Below are positions 1 to 9,615 of a stretch of 64,000 nt of DNA, in pieces. The stretch's first letter is position 1, and each line of letters opens with the position of its first letter. This DNA is from Cellulomonas alba (GTDB taxonomy: Bacteria > Actinomycetota > Actinomycetes > Actinomycetales > Cellulomonadaceae). The DNA is taken from the NCBI RefSeq assembly GCF_030362835.1, contig NZ_JAUCGQ010000003.1, positions 124,001-188,000 of the forward strand, written 5' to 3'. The notes under the pieces were generated by a model that did no database searches, was not told where the DNA came from, and worked only from the letters and a program-made list of their open reading frames with translations. A program made the position numbers and the translations under genes.

Positions 1-15
1 GCTCCCGCGGCGAGC

Positions 16-35
16 GGCGAGCGGAGCCGCTCGCC
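16..35. terminator. GC-rich hairpin downstream of the DUF4190 gene
   Basis: Two 9-nt arms (16-24 and 27-35) are perfectly complementary with almost no loop. The hairpin lies about 70 nt past the end of the minus-strand DUF4190 gene. No U tract follows, so a terminator role is tentative. Nothing else is recognised in bases 1-105. Confidence 0.3.
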
Positions 36-105
36 GGCCGATCCGCCCGGGCGCGGCACCGCCGGCGCGGAGCCCGGGCCGTCCAGCGTCACCACGACGG
101 GCCCG

Positions 106-603
106 TCAGGAGCTGGAGCCCGCCCGCGCCGCGACGAGCACGGCGACCAGGATCACCCAGATCACCAGACCGACGATGCCGAGGATGACGCCCGCCCGGC
201 CCGCCGAGGCATTCGAGGCCTCGCCCCGTGCGACCGCCTGCTTGGACTTGTTGCCCAGCACGATCGCGACGATCCCGGTGACGAGCGAGCAGACCTGGAT
301 CACCGCGAGGATCCCGAGCACGAGCGACCAGGTGCCGAGCGAGTTCTTCGCGGTCGGCGACGCGCCGTAGCCGGGCCCGTACGGCTGCGGGTAGTCCGGC
401 CCTGCCGGGTACTGCGGCGCGGCGGGGTACGGCGACGCGCCGTAGGCGGGCGCCTGGGGCGCGCCGTACTGGGGTGCCTGGGGCGCGCCGTACTGGGGTG
501 CCTCCGGAGCGCCGTAGGGCGTCTGAGGCTGCTGCGGCGTGCCCTCCGGCTGCTGCGGCTCGTTGTTGCCGTAGGGGTTCTGCGGCTCGTCGGGGGTCGT
601 CAT
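106..603 (-). CDS. DUF4190 domain membrane protein with Pro/Gln/Tyr-rich N-terminus
   Basis: This 165-aa protein has a low-complexity N-terminal half (about residues 1-85) rich in Pro, Gln, Tyr and Ala with repeated YGAPQAP units. Two hydrophobic segments follow (about 93-117 and 137-160), separated by a short basic loop containing NKSKQAVARGE. That is the usual layout of actinobacterial DUF4190 proteins: a disordered cytoplasmic tail plus a two-helix membrane module. The function of the family is not known. It is the last gene in the window of the minus-strand run that includes trpE, but the 106-nt gap from its neighbour means co-transcription is only possible. Confidence 0.8.
   Translation of the reverse strand: MTTPDEPQNPYGNNEPQQPEGTPQQPQTPYGAPEAPQYGAPQAPQYGAPQAPAYGASPYPAAPQYPAGPDYPQPYGPGYGASPTAKNSLGTWSLVLGILAVIQVCSLVTGIVAIVLGNKSKQAVARGEASNASAGRAGVILGIVGLVIWVILVAVLVAARAGSSS
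454..501. repeat. 24-bp tandem repeat inside the DUF4190 gene
   Basis: Two adjacent identical 24-bp units (454-477 and 478-501) encode an eight-residue Tyr-Gly-Ala-Pro-Gln type repeat. A diverged third copy flanks them. The repeat keeps frame, so copy-number change would only lengthen the disordered tail. Confidence 0.75.
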
Positions 604-709
604 CGGTCCTCCTGGAACGCCTGGGCCCCTGGTCGAGGGCCTGATCGGGACTGCGTCGTCCTTTGCGGTCCTGCTACGTGCTGACCACCTGCCGGCCGGG
701 GCCGACCGG

Positions 710-1015
710 TCAGTGGCCCCCGGTGCGCGCCTGGCGCTCGAGCGTCTTGGCGCCGCCCTGGCCGTGGCCCGCGCCGCGGAGCACGAGACCCAGCACGATG
801 CCGAGCAGGCAGATGCCGAGCCCCACCCAGAACAGCCACACGACGGCGAAGACCACCGCGAGCGCCGCCACGAGGCCGCCGGCGACGACGACCCAGGTGG
901 TCGTCCAGGCCGCGAGCGTGCGCCCGTGGTTGGTCGGAGCTGCGCTCGGCGGCAGGTGGACCGACTCGGTGCGGGTCGGGTTCTGCGCGCGGTGCGCGAG
1001 CGAGTGATCAGCCAT
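710..1015 (-). CDS. HGxxPAAW-type small membrane protein
   Basis: This 101-aa protein carries the motif HGRTLAAW near residue 29, a variant of the HGxxPAAW signature, followed by two transmembrane helices (about 38-60 and 63-82) and a basic C-terminus. Proteins of this type are common in actinobacterial trp operons, and here too the gene lies downstream of trpE and the Trp-associated membrane protein. The molecular role is unknown. The motif differs from consensus by Leu in place of Pro. The ATG at 1015 is preceded by an AAGGGCAG-like ribosome site. Confidence 0.75.
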   Translation of the reverse strand: MADHSLAHRAQNPTRTESVHLPPSAAPTNHGRTLAAWTTTWVVVAGGLVAALAVVFAVVWLFWVGLGICLLGIVLGLVLRGAGHGQGGAKTLERQARTGGH

Positions 1016-1105
1016 GACGTGGTGCTGCCCTTCGTGCTCGGTTCGTGCGCAACCCTATCCGACCAGCGGTGCGATCCCGCGCCGAGCGCGGCCGGGGCGC
1101 GGCCC

Positions 1106-1831
1106 TCAGGTCGGGTCCTCTCCCCTGCTCAGCGCGTCCCACGCGCTGCGCTCGTCAGGGCGCTCGGCGCCGCGCGCCGGAGCGGCCGCCTGCTCGTGAC
1201 GACGCGAGGGCCGGGCCCACGCGCGCGCCGCCCGCGGCAGCCACGCGCCGACGACGACCGCGACCGCGCCGAGCGTGACGGCGACCCACGGCCACGCGGT
1301 CGTCGTGACGCCGCCGACTACCTGCCCCACTCCCGTGGCGCCGGCGACGGCCTCGTGCACCGACGCGACGGGGTCGCGCACCACACCGATCGTCGCGGCG
1401 ACCACGAGCACGCCCGCGACGGCCACGACGAGAGCGACCACCCACCGGCCGGCGCGGCCGACGAGCGCAGCGGCCAGCGCGGACGCGGCGAGCACGAGCG
1501 CCGCGGCGAGCACCGCCGGCGCCGCGTCCGTGCCGCTGACGCGCACGTCCACGGTGCCGTGCAGCGCCTCGGTCCCGTGCGCGACGAACCACGTGGGCAG
1601 CGCGCTCACGGCCGTCGCACCGGCGAGGAGCAGGAGCAGCAGGACGGCGCGGCCGCGGCGCCCGCCGGCGCGGCGCGTCGGCCCGGGCACGGCCGGGGAG
1701 CTGCCCCCCGCACCGGGTGCCTCGGCGTCCACCGGCGTCGCGCGCGCGCCCTCCGGCGGCTGCGGCGTCACGCGCGCACCCTCCGGCGGCTGCGGGCGGG
1801 CGTCGTCGGGCTGGACCGGCTCGCCCGTCAC
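1106..1831 (-). CDS. Trp biosynthesis-associated membrane protein
   Basis: The 241-aa product has about four membrane helices after a Pro/Ala-rich, probably disordered N-terminus of roughly 60 residues. A conserved-looking loop contains SALPTWFVAHG. This matches the trp-operon-associated membrane family of actinobacteria (TIGR02234/Trp_oprn_chp) in length, topology and position directly after trpE. The start codon is GTG at 1831 and shares four bases (GTGA) with the trpE stop, so the two genes are translationally coupled. Its biochemical role is not established; a link to tryptophan synthesis is inferred from linkage alone. Confidence 0.75.
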   Translation of the reverse strand: MTGEPVQPDDARPQPPEGARVTPQPPEGARATPVDAEAPGAGGSSPAVPGPTRRAGGRRGRAVLLLLLLAGATAVSALPTWFVAHGTEALHGTVDVRVSGTDAAPAVLAAALVLAASALAAALVGRAGRWVVALVVAVAGVLVVAATIGVVRDPVASVHEAVAGATGVGQVVGGVTTTAWPWVAVTLGAVAVVVGAWLPRAARAWARPSRRHEQAAAPARGAERPDERSAWDALSRGEDPT

Positions 1832-3375
1832 GAACCCGCCCGGCGCAGGCGCGCCGCGAGCTGGACAGCGCGCACCGCCGCCGCGGCCTTGTTGCGCGAC
1901 TCGGCGTACTCGAGCGCCGGCACCGAGTCGGCGACGATGCCGCCGCCCGCCTGCACGCTCGCCCGGCCGTCGCGGATCAGGGCCGTGCGGATCGCGATCG
2001 CCATGTCCATGTCGCCCGCGAAGTCGAAGTACCCGACGGTGCCGCCGTAGATGCCGCGACGCGCGGGCTCGACCTCGTCGATCAGCGCCATCGCCCGCGG
2101 CTTCGGGGCTCCCGAGAGCGTGCCCGCGGGGAACGTCGACGTCAGCACGTCGAGCGCGGTGCGGCCGTCACGCAGGCGCCCGACCACGGTCGACGTGATG
2201 TGCATGATGTGCGAGTACTTCTTGACCTCCATGAAGTCGACGACGTCGACCGTCGTCGGGTCGCAGACCTTGGCGAGGTCGTTGCGCGAGAGGTCGACGA
2301 GCATGATGTGCTCGGCGCGCTCCTTGGGGTCGGCGAGCACCTCGTCGGCGAGCGCGCGGTCCTCCTCGGGCGTCGCTCCACGCGGGCGCGAGCCGGCGAT
2401 CGGGAACGTCGTCACGTGCCGGCCGCTCACCTTGACGAGCGTCTCGGGGCTCGAGCCGACGACCGCGAAGTCGTGGCCGTCCGCGTCGCGCAGCTGCACG
2501 TAGTACATGTACGAGCTCGGGTTGATCGTGCGCAGCACCCGGTACACGTCGAGCGGCTCCGCGGGGCAGTCGATGTCGAGCCGCTGGCTCAGCACGACCT
2601 GGAACACCTCGCCGTCGCGGATCGCGTCCTTGCCGAACCGGACCTGCTGCTCGAACTCGTCGCGCGTGGTCCGGAACTCGATCTCGGGCTCGGGCTCGTC
2701 GGAGAGCACCGCGGCGCCCGCCTCGGCGGGGACCAGCAGCGCGGCCTGCATCGCGTCGAGCCGCGCGACCGCGTCCGCGTGCGCGTCGTCCACCCGCTCG
2801 TCGGTCGCGTCGAAGTTGATCGCGTTGGCCACCAGCCACACGGAGCCGTCGCGGTGGTCGACGACCGCGAGGTCGGTCGCGAGGAGGAGCGTCAGCTCGG
2901 GGACGTCGAGCTCCTCGGGCGCCTTGTGCGGCAGCGTCGGCTCCCAGTGCCGCACGATGTCCCAGCCGAGCGCACCGACCAGGCCGCCGGTCAGGGGCGG
3001 GAGCCCGGGGATCGCCGGGGTGCGCAGCACGTCGAGCGTGCCGTCGAGCACGTCGAGCACGTCGCCCTCGGTGGGCACGCCGACCGGGACGTCGCCGGTC
3101 CACACGGCCTGGCCGTCGCGGACCGTGAGCGTCGCCCGCGAGCCCACCCCGACGAACGACCACCGGGCCCAGGTGCCGTCGGCCTCCGCCGACTCGAGGA
3201 TGAAGGTGCCGGGACGGCCCGCAGCGAGCGTCCGGTACAGGCCGACCGGCGTGACGTCGTCGGCCAGCAGGCGCCGCACCACCGGGACGACGCGGCGATC
3301 GCGGGCGAGGTCGCGGAAGCCGTCGAGCGACGGCCACGTGCCGCCCCAGGGGATCGTCGGCGCGTCGGCGCTCAT
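1828..3375 (-). CDS. trpE: Anthranilate synthase component I
   Basis: TrpE converts chorismate and ammonia (or Gln-derived ammonia from TrpG) to anthranilate, the first committed step of tryptophan synthesis. The 515-aa product shows the N-terminal feedback-site pattern (LESAE, then RWSFVG) and the chorismate-binding C-terminal core with [18 protein letters not shown] and GAPKPRAM motifs. The true start is ATG 3375, which overlaps the hisI stop by four bases; the open frame runs further upstream only as a shadow of hisI. This hisI-trpE linkage is typical of actinobacteria and implies joint expression of histidine and tryptophan genes. Confidence 0.96.
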   Translation of the reverse strand: MSADAPTIPWGGTWPSLDGFRDLARDRRVVPVVRRLLADDVTPVGLYRTLAAGRPGTFILESAEADGTWARWSFVGVGSRATLTVRDGQAVWTGDVPVGVPTEGDVLDVLDGTLDVLRTPAIPGLPPLTGGLVGALGWDIVRHWEPTLPHKAPEELDVPELTLLLATDLAVVDHRDGSVWLVANAINFDATDERVDDAHADAVARLDAMQAALLVPAEAGAAVLSDEPEPEIEFRTTRDEFEQQVRFGKDAIRDGEVFQVVLSQRLDIDCPAEPLDVYRVLRTINPSSYMYYVQLRDADGHDFAVVGSSPETLVKVSGRHVTTFPIAGSRPRGATPEEDRALADEVLADPKERAEHIMLVDLSRNDLAKVCDPTTVDVVDFMEVKKYSHIMHITSTVVGRLRDGRTALDVLTSTFPAGTLSGAPKPRAMALIDEVEPARRGIYGGTVGYFDFAGDMDMAIAIRTALIRDGRASVQAGGGIVADSVPALEYAESRNKAAAAVRAVQLAARLRRAGS

Positions 3376-3767
3376 CGGACGGACTCCGGCGCCGTGGGGC
3401 GCTCGCCCGCGACGGCCGGCAGCGCGCCGCCGGCCTCGAAGCACGTGCGCGCGCCGGTGTGGCACGCCGCGCCGACCTGGTCGACCTCGACGAGCAGCGC
3501 GTCGCCGTCGCAGTCGATGCTCACGCCCTTGACGTACTGGCCGTGGCCCGACGTGTCCCCCTTGCGCCAGTAGCTCTGCCGGGACCGGCTCCAGAACGTG
3601 ACGCGGCCCGTCGTCAGCGTGCGGTGCAGCGCCTCGTCGTCCATCCAGCCGAGCATCAGCACCTCGCGCGTGTCGTGCTGCTGCACGATCGCCGCCACGA
3701 GGCCGTGCTCGTCGCGCTTGAGGCGCGCGGCGACGGAGGGATCGAGCGAGGGCTGGGTCTCGGGCAC
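3372..3767 (-). CDS. hisI: Phosphoribosyl-AMP cyclohydrolase
   Basis: HisI opens the adenine ring of PR-AMP in histidine synthesis. The 131-aa protein has the metal-site segment [13 protein letters not shown], the [10 protein letters not shown] motif and a C-terminal HTGARTCF containing a conserved Cys. It is a single-domain HisI without the HisE pyrophosphohydrolase. The GTG start at 3767 has a good GGGAGGA ribosome site about eight bases upstream. The stop overlaps trpE by four bases. Confidence 0.95.
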   Translation of the reverse strand: MPETQPSLDPSVAARLKRDEHGLVAAIVQQHDTREVLMLGWMDDEALHRTLTTGRVTFWSRSRQSYWRKGDTSGHGQYVKGVSIDCDGDALLVEVDQVGAACHTGARTCFEAGGALPAVAGERPTAPESVR

Positions 3768-3838
3768 CCGCCGATCCTCCCATGTCGGGCCGCGCGGATT
3801 TCGTGCCGCCCATTTCTGCGGCCCGGCTCCGGGCCTGC

Positions 3839-3844
3839 GACGAT
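3839..3844 (+). promoter_or_regulatory. Possible -10 (GACGAT) of a leaderless TIGR03085 gene
   Basis: A GACGAT hexamer stands six bases before the GTG start. The same GGCCTGCGACGATGC context recurs at 9596-9610 before the zinc-ribbon membrane gene. The first base departs from TANNNT, so this is weaker than the other cases. Confidence 0.3.
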
Positions 3845-3850
3845 GCTGGC

Positions 3851-4480
3851 GTGACGTGGCACGAGAAGGAGCGCGCGGCGCTCGTGGACGCCCTGCGTGC
3901 GGTCCCCTCCGACGCGCCGACGCTGTGCGAGGGCTGGCAGGCGCGGCACCTCGCCGCGCACGTGGTGCTGCGCGAGCACTCGCCGCGCGTCGGCCTGGAG
4001 CTCGCGGTGCGCCCGCTGAACGCGTGGTCGGACGCGGCCGTCGAGCGCCGGGCCGCGCTCGTCACGGACGACGCGGCGTACGCCGAGCTCGTCGACGAGA
4101 TCGCGCAGGGCGCCCCCGCGTGGCACCCGGGTCGGTGGGCCGGCGAGCTCACCAACCTCACGGAGTTCTACGTGCACGCCGAGGACGTCCGCCGCGGCGC
4201 GGGCCCGGTGCCGCCCCGCGACCTCGAGCCGGGGCTGGTGGAGGCGCTCTGGGGTCAGGTGCAGACCGCCGCGCGGCTGCGGCTGCGGCGCGTGCCGGTG
4301 GGCGTCGTCCTCGTCCGGCCCGACGGCGTGCGGCGCCGGGTGCACGCGCCCCGGGGCACGCGCCGCGCGGTCGTGGTGCGCGGCGACGTCGGCGAGCTGC
4401 TGCTGTGGCTCACCGGACGGACCGGCGCGGCCGACGTGCAGTTCGAGGGCGCGCCCGAGGACGTCGCCGAGCTGGGCTAG
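3851..4480 (+). CDS. TIGR03085 family protein (maleylpyruvate-isomerase N-terminal-like fold)
   Basis: The 209-aa product begins [15 protein letters not shown] and contains the strongly conserved [18 protein letters not shown] block, which is the hallmark of actinobacterial TIGR03085 proteins of the DinB/MDMPI fold. His residues of that block (HLAAH) could help bind metal. The exact reaction is unknown; relatives include mycothiol-dependent enzymes, and mshC lies further along this window. The GTG start at 3851 was chosen over the upstream ATG 3782 because homology begins there and a -10-like hexamer precedes it. The gene lies opposite to and between hisI and hisF. Confidence 0.8.
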   Translation: MTWHEKERAALVDALRAVPSDAPTLCEGWQARHLAAHVVLREHSPRVGLELAVRPLNAWSDAAVERRAALVTDDAAYAELVDEIAQGAPAWHPGRWAGELTNLTEFYVHAEDVRRGAGPVPPRDLEPGLVEALWGQVQTAARLRLRRVPVGVVLVRPDGVRRRVHAPRGTRRAVVVRGDVGELLLWLTGRTGAADVQFEGAPEDVAELG

Positions 4481-4496
4481 CCGCGGCCGGGGCGGG

Positions 4497-5267
4497 TCAG
4501 CGGACCGTGACGCCCTCCGCGGCCAGCGCGTCCTTGACCTGCCGGACCGTCAGCTGGCCGAAGTGGAAGACGCTCGCGGCCAGCACGGCGTCGGCACCCG
4601 CGCGCGCGGCCTCGACGAAGTGCTGGACCGTCCCGGCGCCGCCGCTCGCGATGAGCGGCACCGACGCGACCGCCCTCACGTCGCGGATCATCTCGAGGTC
4701 GAACCCGCCCTCGGTGCCGTCGGCGTCCATCGAGTTCAGCAGGATCTCCCCGGCCCCGAGCTCGGCGGCACGTTCGACCCAGGCCACCGCGTCGATCCCG
4801 GTGCCGCGCTTCCCGCCGTGCGTGGTCACCTCGTAGCCGGAGTCGGTCCGCACGTCGCCCGTGGTCCGGCGCGCGTCGACCGACAGCACGAGCACCTGGC
4901 GGCCGAACCGGTCGGCGATCTCCGCGATGAGCTCGGGTCGCGCGATCGCGGCGGTGTTCACGCCCACCTTGTCGGCGCCCGCGCGCAGCAGCCGGTCGAC
5001 GTCCTCGACGCTGCGCACACCGCCCCCGACGGTCAGCGGCACGAAGACCTCGCCCGCGGTGCGGCGCACGACGTCGTACGTCGTCTCGCGGCCGCCGCTC
5101 GACGCCGAGACGTCGAGGAACGTGATCTCGTCGGCGCCCTGCTCGTCGTACCGGCGCGCGAGCTCGACAGGGTCGCCGGCGTCTCGCAGGTTCTCGAAGT
5201 TCACGCCCTTGACGACCCGCCCCGCGTCCACGTCGAGGCACGGGATCACCCGCAGCGCGAGGCTCAC
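4497..5267 (-). CDS. hisF: Imidazole glycerol phosphate synthase, cyclase subunit
   Basis: HisF is the (beta/alpha)8 subunit that uses HisH-derived ammonia to convert PRFAR into imidazole glycerol phosphate and AICAR. The 256-aa protein starts [21 protein letters not shown], with the catalytic Asp in the CLDVD segment. It carries phosphate-binding loops ([16 protein letters not shown]) and the second catalytic Asp in [12 protein letters not shown] 5267 is the start: it overlaps the stop of the upstream FKBP gene as GTGA, and homology begins there. The longer open frame upstream is a shadow. Confidence 0.95.
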   Translation of the reverse strand: MSLALRVIPCLDVDAGRVVKGVNFENLRDAGDPVELARRYDEQGADEITFLDVSASSGGRETTYDVVRRTAGEVFVPLTVGGGVRSVEDVDRLLRAGADKVGVNTAAIARPELIAEIADRFGRQVLVLSVDARRTTGDVRTDSGYEVTTHGGKRGTGIDAVAWVERAAELGAGEILLNSMDADGTEGGFDLEMIRDVRAVASVPLIASGGAGTVQHFVEAARAGADAVLAASVFHFGQLTVRQVKDALAAEGVTVR

Positions 5268-6151
5268 GACCCGCTCCCCGAGCTCGGGCTGCCGGTCGCG
5301 AGGATGTCCACCACGAACACGACGGTCTCCCCCTTCAGCTCCTTGGTGGCCGTCGCGCCCAGCGCGTACGTCGGCGGCACCACGATCAGCACCTGGCTGC
5401 CGACCGGCTGGTCGACGAGCGCGTCGTTCCACGCCGGCACGTCCTGCAGCGCGAACGACACCGGCAACGCGTCCCACGACGAGTCGAACTTCGTGCCGTT
5501 CTTCCAGTCGAACCCCGTGTACTGGACGGTGATGACGTCACCTTCCGCGACCTGCGGACCAGTGCCGTGGATGAGCGGGTGCGCCTCGAGGTCCGTCGGT
5601 GCCGGCTTGCCGGTCGGCGTGATCGACGGCGAGCCGTCGTCGTCGAGCGTCACCTTCGGCATCCCCGCCGCGTGCGGGACGGCCTCGCCGGACGCGCGCG
5701 TGGGCAGCACGTCGAGCACCGTCACCGTCGGATAGCCGTTCGCTCCCGAGGTCCCGGCGGGGCTGACCTGCAGCATGCGCGCGCCGACCCGCTGCCCGTG
5801 CAGCGTGCCGTACAGGTCCTTCCCCAGGTCCTCCTGGGTCAGGTAGTGCGGCGTCGGTGTCGAGGAGTAGCTCTCCTTGACGAGGGACGCGTCCGTGCCG
5901 TTCTCGAGCCAGAAGTCGATCAGCACGGGCTTGCCCTCGGCGAGCTCGGGACCGGTCCCCGCCCAGATCTGCTGGCGGTACGTCTTGTCGACCTGCAACG
6001 GCGGGACGTACGTGATCGTGGGAGCCGCGCCCGCCGGTCCCGACACGGTGACCGCCGGCGGTGCGTCCGTGTCGTCGGGCGAGCACGCCGCCAGACCGAC
6101 GGTCGCCGCCAGCAGGATCATCGCCGCGGCCGTCGCCCGCAGTCGTCGCAC
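5264..6151 (-). CDS. FKBP-type peptidyl-prolyl isomerase lipoprotein
   Basis: The 295-aa product has a lipoprotein signal ([19 protein letters not shown] followed by LAAC, Cys23) and should be anchored outside the membrane. The C-terminal 95 residues form an FKBP domain ([37 protein letters not shown]). The central part looks like a more degenerate FKBP-like module. GTG 6151 was chosen because GGAGGGA stands about six bases upstream and the signal peptide begins there. Related lipoproteins commonly lie next to pafA in actinobacteria. Here the gene directly overlaps hisF, and no pafB or pafC lies between. Confidence 0.88.
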   Translation of the reverse strand: MRRLRATAAAMILLAATVGLAACSPDDTDAPPAVTVSGPAGAAPTITYVPPLQVDKTYRQQIWAGTGPELAEGKPVLIDFWLENGTDASLVKESYSSTPTPHYLTQEDLGKDLYGTLHGQRVGARMLQVSPAGTSGANGYPTVTVLDVLPTRASGEAVPHAAGMPKVTLDDDGSPSITPTGKPAPTDLEAHPLIHGTGPQVAEGDVITVQYTGFDWKNGTKFDSSWDALPVSFALQDVPAWNDALVDQPVGSQVLIVVPPTYALGATATKELKGETVVFVVDILATGSPSSGSGS

Positions 6152-6193
6152 GTCCGTCCCTCCGTCGACCCGCCCTGGTCCGGGCACCGCCTT

Positions 6194-6199
6194 ACTGTA
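6194..6199 (-). promoter_or_regulatory. Possible -10 (TACAGT) for the FKBP-hisF pair
   Basis: TACAGT on the minus strand stands 42 bases before the FKBP start, in the short gap after pafA. It would give a leader of about 35 nt containing the GGAGG ribosome site. No clear -35 element was found. Confidence 0.35.
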
Positions 6200-6226
6200 G
6201 GGCGCCCGGCGGAGAGGTCCGGACGC

Positions 6227-7588
6227 TCACATGGACTCGATCAGGCGATCCACGCGGTCGTCGACGCTGCGGAACGGGTCCTTGCACAGCACGGTGCGCT
6301 GCGCCTGGTCGTTGAGCTTGAGGTGCACCCAGTCGACCGTGTAGTCGCGACGCGCCTCCTGCGCGGCGCGCACGAAGTCCCCGCGGAGCTTGGCGCGCGT
6401 CGTCTGCGGCGGCACGGCGGTGGCCTCGAAGATCTCGAGGTCCGTCGTGACCCGCTCGACCAGGCCCCGGGCCGCGAGGAGGTTGTAGAGGCCGTCCTTG
6501 CGCGAGATGTCGTGGTACGCGAGGTCGAGGCGCTGGACCCGGACGTCCGAGAGCGGCAGGTCGTGCTTGGCGCGGTAGCGCTCGATCAGGCGGTACTTGA
6601 TGACCCAGTCGAGCTCGCGGTCGACGAGCGACAGGTCGCCCGTGCGGAGCGCACGCAGCCCGCGCTCCCACAGGTCGAGCACCTGCTTGGTCTCTGGCGT
6701 CGGGCCGCCCTCGCTCGCGACGAAGTCGGTGACGCGCGCGAGGTACTCCTCCTGCAGGTCGACCGCCGTCGTCGTGCGCCCGTTCGAGAGCGTCACCGGG
6801 TGCATGCCCGTCAGGTCGTGGCTGATCTCGCGGATCGCACGGATCGGGTTCTCGAGCGACAGCTCCCGCATCGGGATGCCCGCCTCGATCATGCGGAGCA
6901 CCAGGTCGGTCGTGCCGACCTTGAGCATCGTCGTGGTCTCGGACATCGACGAGTCGCCGACGATCACGTGCAGCCGGCGGTAGTGCTCGGCGTCCGCGTG
7001 CGGCTCGTCGCGCGTGTTGATGATCGGACGGGAGCGCGTCGTCGCGCTCGAGACGGCCTCCCAGATGTGGTCGGCGCGCTGCGAGAGGCAGTAGATCGCG
7101 CCGCGCGGCGTCGTCAGCACCTTGCCGGCACCGGTCAGCACCTGGCGCGTGATGAGGAACGGCACGAGCACGTCGGACAGCCGGCTGAAGTCGCCCTGCC
7201 GCCGCACGAGGTAGTTCTCGTGGCAGCCGTACGAGTTGCCCGCCGAGTCGGTGTTGTTCTTGAACAGGTGGATCTCGCCCGGCAGCCCCTCGTGCTCGAG
7301 GCGCTGCTGCGCGTCCGCGACGAGTCCCTCGAGGATGCGCTCGCCGGCCCGGTCGTGCGTGACGAGCTGGCGCACGTCGTCGCACTCGGCCGTCGCGTAC
7401 TCCGGGTGGGAGCCGACGTCGAGGTACAGGCGCGACCCGTTGCGGAGGAAGACGTTCGACGACCGGCCCCAGGCCACGACCTTGCGGAACAGGTAGCGGG
7501 CGACCTCGTCCGCCGACAGGCCGCGCCCGTCCACCGCGGCGCACGTGACGCCGTACTCGGTCTCGAGCCCGAAGATCCGCCGGTCCAT
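6227..7588 (-). CDS. pafA: Pup-protein ligase
   Basis: PafA uses ATP to join the C-terminal Glu of deamidated Pup to lysines of target proteins, marking them for the proteasome. The 453-aa length matches the family. Recognisable parts are [16 protein letters not shown] at the N-terminus, the [11 protein letters not shown] and HPEYAT segments of the active-site region, and [22 protein letters not shown] 7588 is chosen over upstream frame extension because a GAGGGGGA ribosome site precedes it and homology starts with MDRRI. It ends the prcA-side gene run; the next gene is an FKBP lipoprotein rather than pafB. Confidence 0.96.
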   Translation of the reverse strand: MDRRIFGLETEYGVTCAAVDGRGLSADEVARYLFRKVVAWGRSSNVFLRNGSRLYLDVGSHPEYATAECDDVRQLVTHDRAGERILEGLVADAQQRLEHEGLPGEIHLFKNNTDSAGNSYGCHENYLVRRQGDFSRLSDVLVPFLITRQVLTGAGKVLTTPRGAIYCLSQRADHIWEAVSSATTRSRPIINTRDEPHADAEHYRRLHVIVGDSSMSETTTMLKVGTTDLVLRMIEAGIPMRELSLENPIRAIREISHDLTGMHPVTLSNGRTTTAVDLQEEYLARVTDFVASEGGPTPETKQVLDLWERGLRALRTGDLSLVDRELDWVIKYRLIERYRAKHDLPLSDVRVQRLDLAYHDISRKDGLYNLLAARGLVERVTTDLEIFEATAVPPQTTRAKLRGDFVRAAQEARRDYTVDWVHLKLNDQAQRTVLCKDPFRSVDDRVDRLIESM

Positions 7589-7604
7589 GCCCGTCCCCCT
7601 CGTG

Positions 7605-8357
7605 TCAGGTCGTCCGGTCCGTCGCGCCGCTCGGGCCGCCCTTCGGCGCACCACCGGGCGCGCCGCCGAGCAGGTCCGCGAGCAGCGCACCCGTCAGCCG
7701 CCGGAAGGCCCGCCGCGGGCGGGTCCGGTCGAGTACCGCGACCTCGAGCTGCGCCGCGTCGATCCGGCGCTGCTCGCCGCCCTCGTCGGTCGGCGCACCC
7801 AGCACGTCGACCGCGACGTCGAGCGCCTCGGTGAGCGTCATCCCGGGACGCCACCGCTCGCCGAGCAGACCGCCCAGACGCTCGGCCTGGCCGCCCATCA
7901 CGACATAGCCGTGCTCGTCCGCCACGGAGCCGTCGTACTGCAGGCGGTAGATCTGGTCGCCCGCAGGCTCCCGGCCCACCTCGGCGACCACCAGCTCGAC
8001 CTCGAGCGGCTTCGACTCGGTGGTGAAGACCGTGCCGAGCGTCTGCGCGTACGCGTTGGCGAGCGCCCGCGCCGCCACGTCCTCGCGGTCGTAGGAGTAG
8101 CCGCGCAGGTCGGCGTAGCGCACGCCCGCGACCCGCAGGTTCTCGAACTCGTTGTACTTGCCGACCGCGGCGAACGCGATCCGGTCGTAGATCTCCGAGA
8201 TCTTGTGCAGCGCCCGCGACGGGTTCTCCGTCGCGAACGCGATCCCGTCGTCGTACTGCACCACCACGACCGAGCGGCCGCGCGCGATGCCCTTGCGGGC
8301 GTAGTCCGCGCGGTCCTTCATCAGCTGCTCGGGAGAGACGTAGAACGGCATGCTCAT
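7605..8357 (-). CDS. prcA: Proteasome alpha subunit
   Basis: PrcA forms the outer, gated rings of the 20S core particle. The 250-aa protein begins [29 protein letters not shown], the H0 helix and gating region typical of actinobacterial alpha subunits, followed by the alpha-type core ([15 protein letters not shown]). The C-terminal tail is Gly/Pro/Arg-rich and probably disordered. ATG 8357 overlaps the prcB stop by four bases; a second in-frame ATG at 8351 is possible. The subunits should be made in a coupled, near-equimolar way. Confidence 0.95.
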   Translation of the reverse strand: MSMPFYVSPEQLMKDRADYARKGIARGRSVVVVQYDDGIAFATENPSRALHKISEIYDRIAFAAVGKYNEFENLRVAGVRYADLRGYSYDREDVAARALANAYAQTLGTVFTTESKPLEVELVVAEVGREPAGDQIYRLQYDGSVADEHGYVVMGGQAERLGGLLGERWRPGMTLTEALDVAVDVLGAPTDEGGEQRRIDAAQLEVAVLDRTRPRRAFRRLTGALLADLLGGAPGGAPKGGPSGATDRTT

Positions 8358-9199
8358 CGCGCGTCACCTCCCGTGGGGCGCTGCGCGCGGTGGGCGGCGC
8401 GGCGCTCGTCCTCGACCGCCGCCACGGACCCGGCGAGCTGGTCGTCGGCGACCCGGAGGTAGCCCGACTCGGTCACGGTCGCGACCACCGGCCAGATGCC
8501 GCGGATCGAGTCCGGCCCACCGGTCGCCGAGTCGTCGTCCGCCGCGTCGATGAGCGCCTCGACCGCGACGTGCACCGCGGCGTCGGCGTCCAGCCCGGGA
8601 CGCCACCTCTTCTTGAGCGACCCGCGCGCGAACACCGAGCCCGAGCCGACCGCGTGGTGGTCGTGCTCCTCGTAGCGGCCGCCGGTCACGTCGTAGGAGA
8701 AGATCCGCCCCGTGCGACGGTCGAGGTCGAAGCCGCCGAACAGCGGGACGACCGCGAGGCCCTGCAGGGCGAGGCCGAGGTTGCCGCGGATCATCGTCGC
8801 GAGCCGGTTGGCCTTGCCGTCGAGCGACAGCAGCGAGCCCTCGATCTTCTCGTAGTGCTCGAGCTCGAGCTGGAAGAGCCGGACGAGCTCGACAGCGAGC
8901 CCGGCGCTCCCGGCGATCCCCACCGCCGAGTACTCGTCGGCCGGGAAGACCTTCTCGATGTCGCGGCTCGCGATCATCGACCCCATCGTGGCGCGGCGGT
9001 CGCCGGCCATGACGATGCCGCCGTCGAACGCGAGCGCGACGATCGTCGTGCCGTGCGGCGCCTGGACCTCGGCCACGACCGACGGCCGGTTACCGGGCAG
9101 GAGGTGGGGTGCGTAGCCCGCGAGGAACTCGACGAACGACGAGGAACCCGGAGTGGTGAACGCGTGCGGCAGCCGCCCGGAGGCGAACGTGTCGGCCAT
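8354..9199 (-). CDS. prcB: Proteasome beta subunit, with propeptide
   Basis: PrcB supplies the proteolytic sites of the 20S core. A propeptide of 50 residues precedes the [10 protein letters not shown] cleavage site, giving Thr51 as the catalytic N-terminal nucleophile. The core shows [14 protein letters not shown], with the conserved Asp and Arg, and [16 protein letters not shown]. At 281 aa it matches the family. The gene lies seven bases downstream of pup and overlaps prcA, giving the usual pup-prcB-prcA order. Confidence 0.96.
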   Translation of the reverse strand: MADTFASGRLPHAFTTPGSSSFVEFLAGYAPHLLPGNRPSVVAEVQAPHGTTIVALAFDGGIVMAGDRRATMGSMIASRDIEKVFPADEYSAVGIAGSAGLAVELVRLFQLELEHYEKIEGSLLSLDGKANRLATMIRGNLGLALQGLAVVPLFGGFDLDRRTGRIFSYDVTGGRYEEHDHHAVGSGSVFARGSLKKRWRPGLDADAAVHVAVEALIDAADDDSATGGPDSIRGIWPVVATVTESGYLRVADDQLAGSVAAVEDERRAAHRAQRPTGGDAR

Positions 9200-9205
9200 G
9201 GACGC

Positions 9206-9397
9206 TCACTGACCGCCCTTCTGGACGAACCCTCGGACGAACTGCTCGGCGTTGGACTCCAGCACGTCGTCGATCTCGTCGAGGAGCGCGTCCACCTCGG
9301 CGTCACGGGCCTGCGTCGACGGGGCGGCGGGCGCGTCCGGCGCGTCGTCCGGCTCCGCGTCGTCGCGGTGCGGCCTGATCTGGTCCTGACCAGCCAT
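9206..9397 (-). CDS. pup: Prokaryotic ubiquitin-like protein Pup
   Basis: The 63-aa protein is the degradation tag. It has an acidic, disordered N-terminal part and the C-terminal coiled-coil region EVDALLDEIDDVLESNAEQ that docks on the Mpa/ARC N-terminal helices. The tail is FVQKGGQ. Because it ends in Gln, Dop must deamidate it to Glu before PafA can use it. ATG 9397 has a strong GGGAGGT ribosome site. The open frame continuing upstream is a shadow. Confidence 0.97.
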   Translation of the reverse strand: MAGQDQIRPHRDDAEPDDAPDAPAAPSTQARDAEVDALLDEIDDVLESNAEQFVRGFVQKGGQ

Positions 9398-9602
9398 CGT
9401 GACCTCCCGGTGTGCTGCTCCGTGGTGGATCCCGGCCGGCTCCCGGCCTCTGTCACCCACCCTAGGCCCATCCTGCGACACGACCGGGCCCGACGCCCGG
9501 GTGGTGGACGCGGGTGACGCCCGGTGCGCCGGTCGGGGGAACCTGAGGGCGGAACGGGGTCCTCGCGGAACCGACGGCGCCCGGCGGGGCTCCCCGGCCT
9601 GC

Positions 9603-9608
9603 GACGAT
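9603..9608 (+). promoter_or_regulatory. Possible -10 (GACGAT) before the zinc-ribbon membrane gene
   Basis: GACGAT stands seven bases before ATG 9616, in the same context as the TIGR03085 gene. It favours ATG 9616 over the ATG at 9607, which lies within the hexamer. Confidence 0.3.
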
Positions 9609-9615
9609 GCGCGCC

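Noticed and set aside
713..3573. Long open frames on the plus strand opposite the trp and his genes
   Set aside because: Arg/His-rich, low-complexity translations antisense to clear genes; they exist only because high third-position GC suppresses stops.
9459..9464. TAGGGT (minus strand) 62 bases upstream of pup as its promoter
   Set aside because: Single hexamer without a -35 or other support; could be chance, so not listed as a feature.
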